64,000 nucleotides of DNA from Melioribacteraceae bacterium (GCA_021739765.1 JAIPBD010000006.1:62001-126000); one strand, 5' to 3'. Shown: positions 44,114 to 54,151, numbered from the stretch's first letter. Notes: generated from the sequence alone by a model not told the origin. Translations and numbers: made by a program.

Positions 44114-45007
44114 TTAAGATTCCAGATAATCTTTCATATCGTGAATAAATTGTCTCACGGCGGAATCGGGAACTCCATCTCGATGCAGCGATTTTAACCT
44201 CATATCACATTGATCATTTACATAATCGATGATATACAATTTCCCTTCCTCAGTAAGGGCGAATTCTGACGAGAAATAATCCATTCCCGTAATCTCAGCA
44301 ATTGTTGAGCTTATATTGATAATTTCATCAATTATAGATTGATTTACGAGATGTAAGTTGTCTTCAAAATATATGTGTGTTTCATCATCCCATAAAAAGG
44401 GAATTACGTTTTCAAATGAATAAAAAACGCGAAACCAGGCTTTAAACTCACCAAGATTTATTGCTTTTATTTTTTGTTGAGCTATAATCCGGTCGTCGTA
44501 ATATTCTTTTCTCAAAACTTGAATATCGTTAAAATCCTTAGCATTGGTATTAACACCATCTCCTCCACCTGAGTAGTAACAAGGTTTAATTACGAAAGGT
44601 GAACCAAGTTTATTTAGAGAGGCCTTACTAATTTTTATTTCCGGTTTTGTTTCATAAGTCGGAAAAATAATCGAAGGCGGAACTGATACGCCGGCTTTTA
44701 ATAATTTCTCGTGCATTTTCGCTTTATCGATCGCGTTATCGATTAAATCATATTGATTAATAATATAAGTTTCTTGTCGGGTGATAAGATTCGCAAGCGC
44801 GGAAAATCTTTCATCCTCATCAGAAGCACGATCCAAATAATTATCGAAATAAAGTTCACCCCGTTCAATCAAACCATAAACTTCATCTACATTATGAAGC
44901 GATACAAGAAAGGTCGTTTTTCCGAAATAGTGAAATATTTCTTCGATCATATTTATAAAATCGACGTCATAAATCCATTTATGTGCAATACCGAGATCAA
45001 ATCGCAT
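44114..45007 (-). CDS. ATP-grasp ligase-like protein of unknown substrate
   Basis: 297 residues, no signal peptide. The central and C-terminal parts show the ATP-grasp fold: SPFVIKPCYYSGGGDGV (ATP lid near 143-160), EFKAWFRVFYSFENVIPF and SSEFALTEEGKLYIIDYVNDQCDM (metal-binding Glu/Asp/Asn near 252-275). It resembles RimK/GshB-like enzymes and stand-alone ligases that join a carboxylate to an amine. The N-terminal region starts DLGIAHKWIYD and is not in any family I recognise. No neighbour indicates a substrate. Fold certain, reaction unknown. Confidence 0.82.
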   Translation of the reverse strand: MRFDLGIAHKWIYDVDFINMIEEIFHYFGKTTFLVSLHNVDEVYGLIERGELYFDNYLDRASDEDERFSALANLITRQETYIINQYDLIDNAIDKAKMHEKLLKAGVSVPPSIIFPTYETKPEIKISKASLNKLGSPFVIKPCYYSGGGDGVNTNAKDFNDIQVLRKEYYDDRIIAQQKIKAINLGEFKAWFRVFYSFENVIPFLWDDETHIYFEDNLHLVNQSIIDEIINISSTIAEITGMDYFSSEFALTEEGKLYIIDYVNDQCDMRLKSLHRDGVPDSAVRQFIHDMKDYLES

Positions 45008-45127
45008 AATGAAACTAATTTTGTTTTATTTTGTGCAAAATATCTAAACAAATGCTCGTATGAAACTTTTACACTTGTGATTGCAGCGGGCTGTTGATAT
45101 TTTCTTTCTTCAATTTCCAAAGTTATT

Positions 45128-46942
45128 ATGTATAAACGATTAAAAATTATTCTGTCCCTATACGGGATACTATTTGTTGCGGCCTGTTCAAGCGGTTCAA
45201 GAATCGATCCTTCAACGGAGCGTGATGAATTTATTGCTGATTCGCTGAAGAAATTTCAATATGCAACGGAGAAATTCGTTGATGGTTCCATGGATGAACT
45301 GAGAGGTGATTATAGCTCGGCAGTTGTAAATTATCTTGAAGCACTCAAGTATAATCCTGATGCTGCGGTATATTTTTCTCTCGGTAAAAATTATTTGAGA
45401 TTAAACAAAATTCCCGCGGCTATTAAAAATTCACAAGAAGCAGTATCCCTCGATCCATCTGAGTTAGAGTATAAATATCTTCTCGCGGAGGTTCTTTCTG
45501 CGGGAGCGCAATTTGATTCTGCGGCAGTTGTGTTAAATAAAATAATTGAAACCGATTCACTCGAGTTTAATGCATATTATCGATTGGGTGAAATTTACGA
45601 ATCGGATAAACCACTTCGCGCTTTAGAATTGTATGAACGATTAGTTGAATTATCAGGACCGGAATGGACGGTTCTTACCCGAATGGCCGATTTAAACGAA
45701 AGGATGGGCAATATTGATCAAACGATCACCACAATTGAAGAGCTTCTCGAGATTAATCCGTCTAATCTGCAGCTGGAAAAGTTGCTCATTGATTCGTATT
45801 TAAAATCGAACAGGCTTGAGGTTGCTGAAAAACAATTGGAAAGCGCGATGGCCCTTTATCCTGATGATTTTGACTTAATTAAACTTAAAGCAGAATATTA
45901 CGCGCGTAATGACGAATGGGCAGAATCAGCCGGCGAATATCTCAAAATTATTGATAATAATAAATTTCGTGAAGATGAAAAGGTTAGAGTTGGTTCTTTA
46001 TTTCTCCAGGAAGCTCAAGAAGACAGCAGTCTAAATCCATTTGTCGATAAACTTTTTGAAAGAGTTGTTGCGGATTCTTCTAATTGGCAGTTAAATGCTT
46101 TTCTTGGTGAGTTGGCATTAAACAAAAAAGACACTACTCGCGCAATTAAATTGTTTAGTGATGCCGCAAATACGGCGGAATGGAACTCACAATTATGGAT
46201 AAGATTGGGGATTCTTTTGTTCGATTCCCAACAATTTGAAGAAACTACCGCGCAAATGACAACCGCTGTTGAGAAGTTTCCGGATGAATTTGTCATCAAT
46301 ATTTTATTGGGTTTGTCGCTCTCGCAAGAAAACAAACAGGTTCAGGCCGAACCGTTTTTACAGAAAGCGTTGGAACTTAACCCGAATGATATCACCGCGC
46401 TTACTGCGCTTGGATTTGCATTAAATCAGATGAATAAAAATGATGATGCTTTAATATACCTTCACCGCGCACTCGAATTGGACTCGCAAAATACGCAAGT
46501 ACTTGGTATGTTGGGATTGATTTACAATTCACGCAAAAAATGGGAATTGAGTGATAATTATTATGAGAAGGCTCTTGGAATTGATTCTACGAATATCGTT
46601 CTGTTAAATAATTTTGCGTATTCGCTTTCAGAGCGAGGAATTAAATTAGAACGAGCTTTAAGTATGGTTTCCGTTGCTGTGGAAAAAGAGCCGGACAACA
46701 GCGCTTATCTGGATACAATTGGTTGGATTTATTACCAGATGGGTGATTATGAACTTGCCAAAGAGTATATAGAAAAAGCTATTGATATTGATGGTGACAG
46801 CGCTACTCAAATTGATCACCTCGGGGATGTTTACTTCAAACTTGGGGATAAAAATAAAGCTATTGATTTTTGGGAGAGAGCATTGGAGCTGGATCCAAAA
46901 TTAAAAGAAACCGAAGAGAAACTATTTAAAGGTGCTTTGTGA
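45128..46942 (+). CDS. TPR-repeat lipoprotein
   Basis: 604 residues. Lipoprotein signal MYKRLKIILSLYGILFVAAC with a lipobox (A-A-C-S). The rest is about 14 tetratricopeptide repeats (AVVNYLEALKYNPDAAVYFSLGKNYLRL... and closing LAKEYIEKAIDIDGDSATQIDHLGDVYFKLGDK). This is an envelope-tethered scaffold. Its stop overlaps the next gene's GTG start (GTGA). It is first in an operon with a DUF4292 lipoprotein and an EnvC-like protein, a set that suggests cell-envelope or outer-membrane biogenesis. Confidence 0.9.
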   Translation: MYKRLKIILSLYGILFVAACSSGSRIDPSTERDEFIADSLKKFQYATEKFVDGSMDELRGDYSSAVVNYLEALKYNPDAAVYFSLGKNYLRLNKIPAAIKNSQEAVSLDPSELEYKYLLAEVLSAGAQFDSAAVVLNKIIETDSLEFNAYYRLGEIYESDKPLRALELYERLVELSGPEWTVLTRMADLNERMGNIDQTITTIEELLEINPSNLQLEKLLIDSYLKSNRLEVAEKQLESAMALYPDDFDLIKLKAEYYARNDEWAESAGEYLKIIDNNKFREDEKVRVGSLFLQEAQEDSSLNPFVDKLFERVVADSSNWQLNAFLGELALNKKDTTRAIKLFSDAANTAEWNSQLWIRLGILLFDSQQFEETTAQMTTAVEKFPDEFVINILLGLSLSQENKQVQAEPFLQKALELNPNDITALTALGFALNQMNKNDDALIYLHRALELDSQNTQVLGMLGLIYNSRKKWELSDNYYEKALGIDSTNIVLLNNFAYSLSERGIKLERALSMVSVAVEKEPDNSAYLDTIGWIYYQMGDYELAKEYIEKAIDIDGDSATQIDHLGDVYFKLGDKNKAIDFWERALELDPKLKETEEKLFKGAL

Positions 46943-47724
46943 AAAAAATTGTTAATGCCGTTTTACTCATTTTGTTACTGGTCATCGTTGATTCATGTGC
47001 TCCCGCGAAGCCTGAAAAAGAAGAGGCTGAATTTTCTCCCGACCGTATAATGGTTAAAATGGAATCCAACCGTAGAAAGATTAAAACTTTTTACGGAAAA
47101 GGTGTTATGGGCGTAAATAGTCCAGAGTTTTCTGCCAAAACTAACTTTGAAGTTCGTTTGGTTAAACCGGATTCGATAAGATTATCTATTTCGGGGCCAT
47201 TAGGTTTCGACATTGCGGAAGCCCTGGTTACAAAAGATGATTTTACTTTTTATGATGTTTTAAGGAACAAAGTTTACACGGGCAAAAATAGAGAAGGTGT
47301 GCTTCGCGATGTTTTCAAAGTTGATTTTTCATTTGATGATATAATGGATGCTTTTGCCGGTGCTGTGAATTTGACGGAAAATTTGAGAAAAATTCCGGAT
47401 GAGTTCAATTCTGACAATTCTTATTTCTATTTCAATTATAGAAATCCATCGGGAACAAATACTCAGTATATAGTCGATCAAAATGATTTAGCGATTAAAG
47501 AATATTCTTTAACCGATAGCAATAACAAAAAAATATTTGAAGGCTTCTACTCTGATTTTCGATCTTTTGAAGGATTACCACTTCCGTACAAAGTTATAGT
47601 GAAAAGTTCACGTTACGATCAAAATTTAGATATTGAGTATCGACTGATTGAAGTGAACAAACCGGTCAGCGGACTTGTACTAAAATTGCCGAAGGATGTT
47701 GAATACATCGAATGGAAAAATTAA
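46939..47724 (+). CDS. DUF4292 lipoprotein (LolB-like fold)
   Basis: 261 residues. GTG start at 46939 inside GTGA overlapping the previous stop; an AAAGGTG SD precedes it. Lipobox VDSC at about 17-20. The mature part begins KTFYGKGVMGVN and alternates strands (DSIRLSISGPLGFDIAEALVTKDDFTFYD), the DUF4292 pattern, a relative of the LolA/LolB fold that handles lipids or lipoproteins. It overlaps the next gene by 13 nt. A role in outer-membrane lipid or lipoprotein traffic is inferred. Confidence 0.85.
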   Translation: MKKIVNAVLLILLLVIVDSCAPAKPEKEEAEFSPDRIMVKMESNRRKIKTFYGKGVMGVNSPEFSAKTNFEVRLVKPDSIRLSISGPLGFDIAEALVTKDDFTFYDVLRNKVYTGKNREGVLRDVFKVDFSFDDIMDAFAGAVNLTENLRKIPDEFNSDNSYFYFNYRNPSGTNTQYIVDQNDLAIKEYSLTDSNNKKIFEGFYSDFRSFEGLPLPYKVIVKSSRYDQNLDIEYRLIEVNKPVSGLVLKLPKDVEYIEWKN

Positions 47725-48905
47725 GATTTATATTTATACTAAGTTTTATTTTTGCGAGTTTAATTTATTCGCAGTCATCAAACGAAATAAAGAAAAAAAA
47801 GGCTGAGTTAACATCACTACGCACTGAAATTGAATCGTTAAAAAATGAATTAAATTCAGCCTCTGCTAAACAAAAAGAATCACTCGCCGCGCTCGAAATT
47901 CTTTCCAAACAAGAATTATTATTGAATAAGTTGATTTCCAAACTTACGAATGAAGAAAATCTGATTCGAGAGAATATCAAAATTCTCAATGAAGAGATAC
48001 GATCGGCTGAATACAGAATTAGCAATATTAAAGATGCCTATTCGCGATATATTTTGTGGATTTACAAAAATGGAGAAAAAAAATATCTGGAATATTTGTT
48101 CAGCTCGGAATCGGTATCGCAAGCACTTGAACGTTATAAATATCTGGAATATATCACTGACAAGAACCAGGACGTAATTTCTAAAATCAAAACCGCAAAA
48201 GATAGTTTGACTTCTTACAAAAATGAATTACAAATCGAAGAAAAACGAAAAGCCGACCTCTTGTTGACTAAAATAAACGATCAAGCCTCGTTATTTAAGA
48301 AGAAGGAACAACGATCGAAGCTTCTTACCACACTTAGAAAAAATCAAAAAAATATTGAATCTGAGATTAAACAAAAAAGCGTCGCATTCGAATCCATTAA
48401 GGGAATTGTTGAGAGGTTAATAAAAGATGAAGAAGCAAGGCTCTCAAATGAAAGTAAGAATCGTGTAAAGGCGCCTAAATTCAACTACAAGAAATTTGAG
48501 AATTTTGCGGAATTGAAAGGTGTGGTTAATTGGCCGGTTAATGATGCGACAATCGTACGTTTTTTCGGGAAGAATAAAAACAAAAAGTTAAATACGGTTA
48601 CCATGAATTACGGAATCGATTTGAAGGTTGGAAAGGATCAATTTGTAAGAGCAGTAGTTGAAGGTGTGATTTCGGCTATTGATTTTATTCCGGGATATGG
48701 AAGCGTTCTTATAATTACTCACAGGGACAAATTTCGATCAGTTTATGGCCATATTACCGATTTGAAAGTAATTGAGGGCGAAATTGTAAAATCCGGACAG
48801 GTAATCGGTTCGGTAAACGAGAGTTTGGAAGGCAAAATTTTTCACTTTGAAATTTGGAAAGGGAGGGAGAACCAAAATCCAATGAACTGGTTAGTTAAAA
48901 AATGA
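47712..48905 (+). CDS. EnvC-like murein hydrolase activator (degenerate M23 domain)
   Basis: 397 residues. Signal peptide, long coiled coil (about 20-250), then a LytM/M23 domain (about 280-397; MNYGIDLKVGKDQFVRAVVEG, YGSVLIITHRDKFRSVYGHI, GKIFHFEIWKGRENQNP). The zinc ligands are changed: HxxxD reads YGIDL and HxH reads IFH. So it is likely not a hydrolase but an activator of an amidase, as EnvC is for AmiA/B. It shares 13 nt with the DUF4292 gene and 4 nt (ATGA) with the methyltransferase gene. Confidence 0.88.
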   Translation: MEKLRFIFILSFIFASLIYSQSSNEIKKKKAELTSLRTEIESLKNELNSASAKQKESLAALEILSKQELLLNKLISKLTNEENLIRENIKILNEEIRSAEYRISNIKDAYSRYILWIYKNGEKKYLEYLFSSESVSQALERYKYLEYITDKNQDVISKIKTAKDSLTSYKNELQIEEKRKADLLLTKINDQASLFKKKEQRSKLLTTLRKNQKNIESEIKQKSVAFESIKGIVERLIKDEEARLSNESKNRVKAPKFNYKKFENFAELKGVVNWPVNDATIVRFFGKNKNKKLNTVTMNYGIDLKVGKDQFVRAVVEGVISAIDFIPGYGSVLIITHRDKFRSVYGHITDLKVIEGEIVKSGQVIGSVNESLEGKIFHFEIWKGRENQNPMNWLVKK

Positions 48906-49564
48906 GATTCATGACAAAACACGCATCAAATGAATCTGATGCAAATTTCAGTTTTGAAATGCGGAAGAAAAGATTTTCGTTGTTCCTCAGGTTAATCAAT
49001 AAACGAAATTTGAAACAGCCTAAAATTTTGGACGTTGGCGGTACGGAAACATTTTGGAATCTTATGAATTCTAGCTTAAAAACAGATTTTTCTCCTACCT
49101 TGTTCAATAAACATTTCGAAAAAAAATTATCAGACGATCCAAGATGCATTCAAGGCGACGCAACAAATTTATCGATTTTTTCTGACCAAGAATTTGATGT
49201 AGCCTTCTCAAACTCTGTGATTGAGCACCTGGAAACATTTGAAAACCAAAAGAAAATGGCTGATGAAATTCAAAGAGTCTCTCGATTTCATTTTATACAA
49301 ACACCTTCTTTTTTTTTCCCTTTTGAACCTCATTTTCTATTTCCCATGTTTCATTGGTTGCCCCTAATAATTAGAGCGAGGCTTCTTCAATATTTTAATT
49401 TAGGTTGGTTCCCCAAAACCAAGAATTTCAGCGACTCATTGGATATTGTGAAAGAAATCAGATTATTATCCAGATGGGAATTAAAAAAACTATTTCCGCA
49501 CTCTAAAATTTATTTTGAAAGATTTTGGGGACTTACAAAATCCTATACTGTTTCAAACTTATAA
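48902..49564 (+). CDS. Class I SAM-dependent methyltransferase
   Basis: 220 residues. Motif I is KILDVGGTETFWNLM (near 41-55), an acidic motif follows in IQGDATNLS, and FDVAFSNSVIEHL (near 99-111) is the post-II motif of Methyltransf_11. It begins with ATGA overlap of the EnvC-like gene and precedes the flippase and glycosyltransferases, so it may methylate a glycan sugar or lipid carrier product. Substrate not known. Confidence 0.82.
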   Translation: MRFMTKHASNESDANFSFEMRKKRFSLFLRLINKRNLKQPKILDVGGTETFWNLMNSSLKTDFSPTLFNKHFEKKLSDDPRCIQGDATNLSIFSDQEFDVAFSNSVIEHLETFENQKKMADEIQRVSRFHFIQTPSFFFPFEPHFLFPMFHWLPLIIRARLLQYFNLGWFPKTKNFSDSLDIVKEIRLLSRWELKKLFPHSKIYFERFWGLTKSYTVSNL

Positions 49565-49595
49565 AATGTTCATTACATTTTAGCAAATCCAGATC

Positions 49596-50834
49596 ATGAA
49601 TTTAAATACTCCGAAAATATCTATTTTAATTAAAAATGGCGGTTACCATGGTTTATCGACATTAGTTGATCGGGGTACGTTTTTCCTAATTTTTATAGTA
49701 ATTGGCAGATACTTTGGGGAAACCGAGTTAGGGAAACTTTCTACGGTTCTAAATCTCGCAAATGTATTGCAGACGATTTCCGATTTCGGATTATCAGTTT
49801 TAATTCAACGAGAAAGTAGTCGGAATCCCGACGCGACATTAATATTGCGGGATAGTTTTATTGTTAAAATATTTTCTGCCATTCTACTTTATCCTGTAGT
49901 CTATTTGTATGCGCTGCAAATTCCCGAGATAAGTATTTATTACTTTACCGGAATTTACGCCTCGGTCGCATTATTTGGGTTTACGGGACTTTTCTTTCAA
50001 TACTTCGCCGGTGTCGGAAGAAACAAGGAATATTTCGTATTCCAATTTATTCCTAGAATTTTGATACTTCTTTTATTTTCCCTCATGATTTTCTTAGGTA
50101 ATGAGAACCTTATACTTGCTGTCTTTTTTATCCCTGCAATGCTTCAATTAATTCTTGTTTTAACATCCAAAATCGATAGAAATAATTGGTTCATTGAAAG
50201 AATTGAGATAAGAGAATTTACTAAACGTCTGAAAAGATCGTATCCGATTTGGCTGGGACTCATTTTTGTAATGGGATATGATAAGATTGACGTTCTGATT
50301 ATTTCAAAATATCTGGGTTTAAAAGAAGCTGGAATTTATTTTTCATCTTATACATTAATCAAAAGTGTAATAGTCTTCACATCATTTTATTTGGTCTATT
50401 ATTTCTCTCAACTATCTAAAACTTACGTATCAGATAAAACCGAATTTAAGTCAAACGTCAAAACATCATTAAAGATTTCGCTATCACTTGGAATTTCACT
50501 TGTACTTTTTTTCAATTTATTTGCCGAAAGCCTTTTGTCGCTATTATACGGTGAAGGATTCGCGCAATATTCTGATGTACTTCAGCTGCTTTCAATTGCG
50601 GTGATATTTATCATCTTAAATTACAATCTTGGAACAATATTAAATGCGATGGATCAATCAAAAATTCCCATGTATGGTGGTGGAATTGCTTTTACTTTTA
50701 ACCTAATTGCGAATCTAATTTTTGTTCCACTTTATGGGTACATGGCTGCCGTATATATAACAGTTTTAACGGAATTGACTATGACCACCTTTTTATTTAT
50801 AAAACTTAGCGCCAGATGGAGAAATTTGAGATGA
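49596..50834 (+). CDS. Polysaccharide flippase (Wzx/MATE-like)
   Basis: 412 residues with about 12 hydrophobic helices. Sequence features of the oligosaccharide flippase family: an N-terminal GLSTLVDRGTFFLIFIVIGR with the first helix, VLIISKYLGLKEAGIYFSSYTLI and a C-terminal LNYNLGTILNAMDQSKIPMYGG. It moves lipid-linked oligosaccharide across the inner membrane. It is followed (ATGA overlap) by a glycosyltransferase, in a surface-glycan operon. Confidence 0.85.
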   Translation: MNLNTPKISILIKNGGYHGLSTLVDRGTFFLIFIVIGRYFGETELGKLSTVLNLANVLQTISDFGLSVLIQRESSRNPDATLILRDSFIVKIFSAILLYPVVYLYALQIPEISIYYFTGIYASVALFGFTGLFFQYFAGVGRNKEYFVFQFIPRILILLLFSLMIFLGNENLILAVFFIPAMLQLILVLTSKIDRNNWFIERIEIREFTKRLKRSYPIWLGLIFVMGYDKIDVLIISKYLGLKEAGIYFSSYTLIKSVIVFTSFYLVYYFSQLSKTYVSDKTEFKSNVKTSLKISLSLGISLVLFFNLFAESLLSLLYGEGFAQYSDVLQLLSIAVIFIILNYNLGTILNAMDQSKIPMYGGGIAFTFNLIANLIFVPLYGYMAAVYITVLTELTMTTFLFIKLSARWRNLR

Positions 50835-51955
50835 AATCTCTTCTAATTTTTGGCCGATACCATTCAAAAGAAAATCTGGTTGGCTCTGAAAAACTTGTTA
50901 AGCGATATTTTGAAAATTGGCCGAGAAGTGAGTATGAAGTGATATTTATTGATTTTTTCTTCGGATATAAATTATCGATTTTAGCGGATAAACTTTTTGG
51001 AAGAGAGAATCTACAAAAAGGGAAAAACGCTGTATTTGTTCGTCTTGGCCTTGTTAGAATTATACAATTAATTCTAAACAAAAAACCGAAGTCAATCCTT
51101 GTAACCGGATTGGAAGGTTACGCAACCGCCGCTATTTTCGCGAAGTTGTTTGTTGAGGTCAACATATTTTATCTGGTGAATGGACTGTACCGATTTGAGT
51201 TAAAAGAGAGTATGTGGGGTAAAGACAGATGGTTTTTTAAATTGAAAAATAAAATTCTTGAAAGTTTATTAATTCATAAAGCGGACAAGTTGATTGTTAT
51301 GTCTGACTCGGTTAAGCAACAACTTTCGGACATTTACAAAATAAAACTCACAAAAGTATTGTTGCATAAATTAGGTGTTGATGAAGTCTTTTTTAGTCTT
51401 CCGCTAAAAAATAAAATCAGCAAAGAGTTCCAAATTATTTACACAGGCGGACATGGAAGAGAATTGAAGGGATTTAGTTTTCTGATTGAAGTTCTAAATG
51501 AATTACGGTTTCCTGTTCAACTCTCGATCTGTGGTCCGGTTGAAAGTGTTGCAAATTTTGAGGATGATTGCGCCAAGTTCGGATCGCACATAAGCTATAA
51601 ATATTTAGGATTTCTAAATGCCTATCAGCTCGCCGAAGCATATAATGACCAGAATTTATTTATACTTCCAAGCAAGTATGAAACTTTTAGCATAGCAACA
51701 CTTGAAGCCATGGCGGCAGGGTTAACTGTTATAGTGTCACAATCTGCCGGAGCTTCCCGATTTGTAGTTAATGGCGAAAACGGGATCCTTTTTGAGTTTG
51801 GTGATAATAAAAAATTGGCGGCTATCTTAAAAGACTTGCATCAAAATGCGATGGAGCTTTCACCAATCCGCGTTAAAGCCCGTTATTCAATGGAGGAATT
51901 TCGGTGGAAGAATGTAACGTCCGAATTACTTGATTCACTTAGGGGAAATAAGTGA
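50831..51955 (+). CDS. Glycosyltransferase family 4 (GT-B)
   Basis: 374 residues from the ATG at 50831, which forms an ATGA overlap with the flippase stop; a second ATG at 50816 is possible. Residues near 195-200 begin the second Rossmann domain (IIYTGGHGRELKGFSFLIEVL), and LPSKYETFSIATLEAMAAGLTVIVSQSAGASRFV contains the E-x7-E donor motif. The enzyme is cytoplasmic. It adds a sugar to an O-antigen-like chain, identity unknown. Its stop overlaps the GTG start of the next gene. Confidence 0.88.
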   Translation: MKSLLIFGRYHSKENLVGSEKLVKRYFENWPRSEYEVIFIDFFFGYKLSILADKLFGRENLQKGKNAVFVRLGLVRIIQLILNKKPKSILVTGLEGYATAAIFAKLFVEVNIFYLVNGLYRFELKESMWGKDRWFFKLKNKILESLLIHKADKLIVMSDSVKQQLSDIYKIKLTKVLLHKLGVDEVFFSLPLKNKISKEFQIIYTGGHGRELKGFSFLIEVLNELRFPVQLSICGPVESVANFEDDCAKFGSHISYKYLGFLNAYQLAEAYNDQNLFILPSKYETFSIATLEAMAAGLTVIVSQSAGASRFVVNGENGILFEFGDNKKLAAILKDLHQNAMELSPIRVKARYSMEEFRWKNVTSELLDSLRGNK

Positions 51956-53091
51956 ACTTAATCCGGTTTATTAAAAATACGATCTTTCTTTTTTCGTCAT
52001 TCTGGATTTGGCTGATTTTAAAGTTTTTTAAAAATCCCCCAAGTGAGGAAAAAGGCAAACCGGAAATCTTATTTCTGAATCTTGGTCAAATCGGCGATTT
52101 GGTTATCAGTTCACTTCTATTTTCAAATGAAGAAAAATTAACGTCGCTCTATAATTGTACTTTCTTGATTAAAAAACCTTATTACAATCTCTTCAATGAT
52201 TATTCAGGAGATATCAAAATAATTGAAGTAGATATTAAAAAATATAAGATTAATCCACTTTATAGACTTATAATTTTGCAGAAACTAAATCGAAAGGGAT
52301 TTGAAAAAATAATTAATCTGACCACAGGCAGGGGGCCGGTCTCAGAAGAATTGGCATTAATTCCAAGAGCCCACTCACGAATTAGAACTTCGATGGACAG
52401 TAGATATTTGGGAAAATCATATACCAAATTGTGCGATAAGTATTATAATGACGATTTTTCAAACGGGAGTATGAATGTTTTCGAAAAAGAATTGAGCTGT
52501 ATAAAATACCTCAATCAGGCTGAACCTATCGCGCGGACACAGCTGTTTATCGGCAGTCAAACTCAAAAAAACGTTCGAAAATTATTAAACGAAGCGAATG
52601 TTTTTAATGAGTTTATTAGTATCAATCCCCTAACCGATTTAAAAACTAAGGAATGGGGAATTAATAATTTTAGGAGTCTTGTTGAATTGTTGATGACCCG
52701 GATGAAGCATGATGTGTTACTTCTTGGGACTGAAAGTCAGAGGAATAAACTTGAAGAAATCGTAGAAATAAACCGAAATCGAATACATAATTTTGCCGGT
52801 AATACGTCTTTACTTGAAAGTTCGGCAATTCTACAATTTAGTTCCTTGCATATTGGAAACGATTCCGGATTTACACACATCGCAAAATCCTTACAAACTA
52901 ATTTTATTTGTTTGCTCGGTGGCGGATCGTTCGACCAATTTTTTCCTTATAATGTTAGCGAGAAGGACAATTATCTATATGAAAAATTGGATTGTTTTGG
53001 CTGTGATTGGAATTGTATACACGATACCGTCTATTGCATGAAGTTTTCAGTGGATGATGTGATGAAAAGGGTAAATCTTATTTTGAGTTAG
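51952..53091 (+). CDS. Glycosyltransferase family 9 (heptosyltransferase-like)
   Basis: 379 residues. GTG start at 51952 in GTGA overlap with the previous gene, with AGGGGA as SD. N-terminal FLNLGQIGDLVISSLL and the C-terminal SSLHIGNDSGFTHIAKSLQT region (family motif D-S-G-x-x-H) are typical of ADP-heptose LPS transferases. The final region has four Cys (CFGCDWNCIHDTVYC), often seen in this clade. It presumably builds LPS core or a surface glycan. The 3' end overlaps a convergent gene by 14 nt. Confidence 0.88.
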   Translation: MNLIRFIKNTIFLFSSFWIWLILKFFKNPPSEEKGKPEILFLNLGQIGDLVISSLLFSNEEKLTSLYNCTFLIKKPYYNLFNDYSGDIKIIEVDIKKYKINPLYRLIILQKLNRKGFEKIINLTTGRGPVSEELALIPRAHSRIRTSMDSRYLGKSYTKLCDKYYNDDFSNGSMNVFEKELSCIKYLNQAEPIARTQLFIGSQTQKNVRKLLNEANVFNEFISINPLTDLKTKEWGINNFRSLVELLMTRMKHDVLLLGTESQRNKLEEIVEINRNRIHNFAGNTSLLESSAILQFSSLHIGNDSGFTHIAKSLQTNFICLLGGGSFDQFFPYNVSEKDNYLYEKLDCFGCDWNCIHDTVYCMKFSVDDVMKRVNLILS

Positions 53092-54151
53092 CTGATATAT
53101 TAGTATAAAATTCGGAATACTCTTTCAGCGTATTTTTAATATCAAAATTCGATTTGATGTGTGCCTTTGATTTTTCGATCAAGTTTTTTCTTAGTTTATC
53201 ATCGTTTGATATAGTTAAAACCGCTTTGACAATTGCTTCAGAATCAGCTGGATTTATAATCAATCCTGTCTCATTGTTAATTATAATCTCCGGTATTCCA
53301 CCAATTTTGGAACCGATAACCGGAATTCCGTAATTGATAGCTTCAATAAGCACAAGTCCGAATCCCTCTAACTGAATTGCCGGCAAAACGAGTAAGTCAA
53401 ACAAAGAATAGATATCACGTTTATTATGTAAATTATTTCGAATTTCAACCAGATGTTTGATTCCGGAATGGGTGAGGTGATCTTCGATTAATTTCTGAAG
53501 ACTGCCTGAGCCAACTAAAACTAATCGGAATTTCGGATTTATTCTCGACAATTTTTCAAAAGCTTCAAGCAAATATTTAATTCCTTTTACTTCTTCAAAT
53601 CTTCCCACAAAACCAATTCGATAATCGAACGAAGTTTTTATCGGGGGTGAGTTGTTGATTTCAATTCCGTGATTGATTCTTGTTATTTTACTCTTAAACT
53701 TATTCCTAAACGAATCTAAACTTGTGGATTTACTTACAGTAATTATGTGATCAGCCCATAATAACTTTGAGAGAAAATCGTTGTATCTGTTATGCGAGGT
53801 GTAAAGAATAATTGTGTTCGGCGAAATAATTCTAATGATGTAAATGAAAATTAGGAAAAATCGATGGTGGTAGTTTATAATATTTATTTTTTCTGTTCTG
53901 AGGATCGTGATAAGATTTATAAGGTTGATGAAAATATTTATCAAATTATAAGTAATATTTTTTTTTGACTTGAAAAATCGAAGTTTATTTGTGGAGATTA
54001 GCTTTGGGTAAAGAGGTCCATCTTGCGCGAAAAAATATATTCTGTCGAAGTTTTCCTCTAATCCTTTGAAATAATCTATCGTGGAAAGTTCTATTCCACC
54101 ATAAATGTAAGATTTGAATAGATGGAGAATTCGAGATTTACCGGGAGCCAT
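53078..54151 (-). CDS. Glycosyltransferase family 4 (GT-B)
   Basis: 357 residues. N-terminal HLFKSYIYGGIELSTIDY (acceptor side), second Rossmann domain RIGFVGRFEEVKGIKYLLEAF (near 170-195), and donor motif PAIQLEGFGLVLIEAINYGIPVIGSKIGG (E-x7-E). It is cytoplasmic. The start lies within the last 14 nt of the upstream WecG/TagA-like gene, so the two are translated together. It belongs to a second, oppositely transcribed glycan unit facing the main operon. Confidence 0.88.
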   Translation of the reverse strand: MAPGKSRILHLFKSYIYGGIELSTIDYFKGLEENFDRIYFFAQDGPLYPKLISTNKLRFFKSKKNITYNLINIFINLINLITILRTEKINIINYHHRFFLIFIYIIRIISPNTIILYTSHNRYNDFLSKLLWADHIITVSKSTSLDSFRNKFKSKITRINHGIEINNSPPIKTSFDYRIGFVGRFEEVKGIKYLLEAFEKLSRINPKFRLVLVGSGSLQKLIEDHLTHSGIKHLVEIRNNLHNKRDIYSLFDLLVLPAIQLEGFGLVLIEAINYGIPVIGSKIGGIPEIIINNETGLIINPADSEAIVKAVLTISNDDKLRKNLIEKSKAHIKSNFDIKNTLKEYSEFYTNISANSK

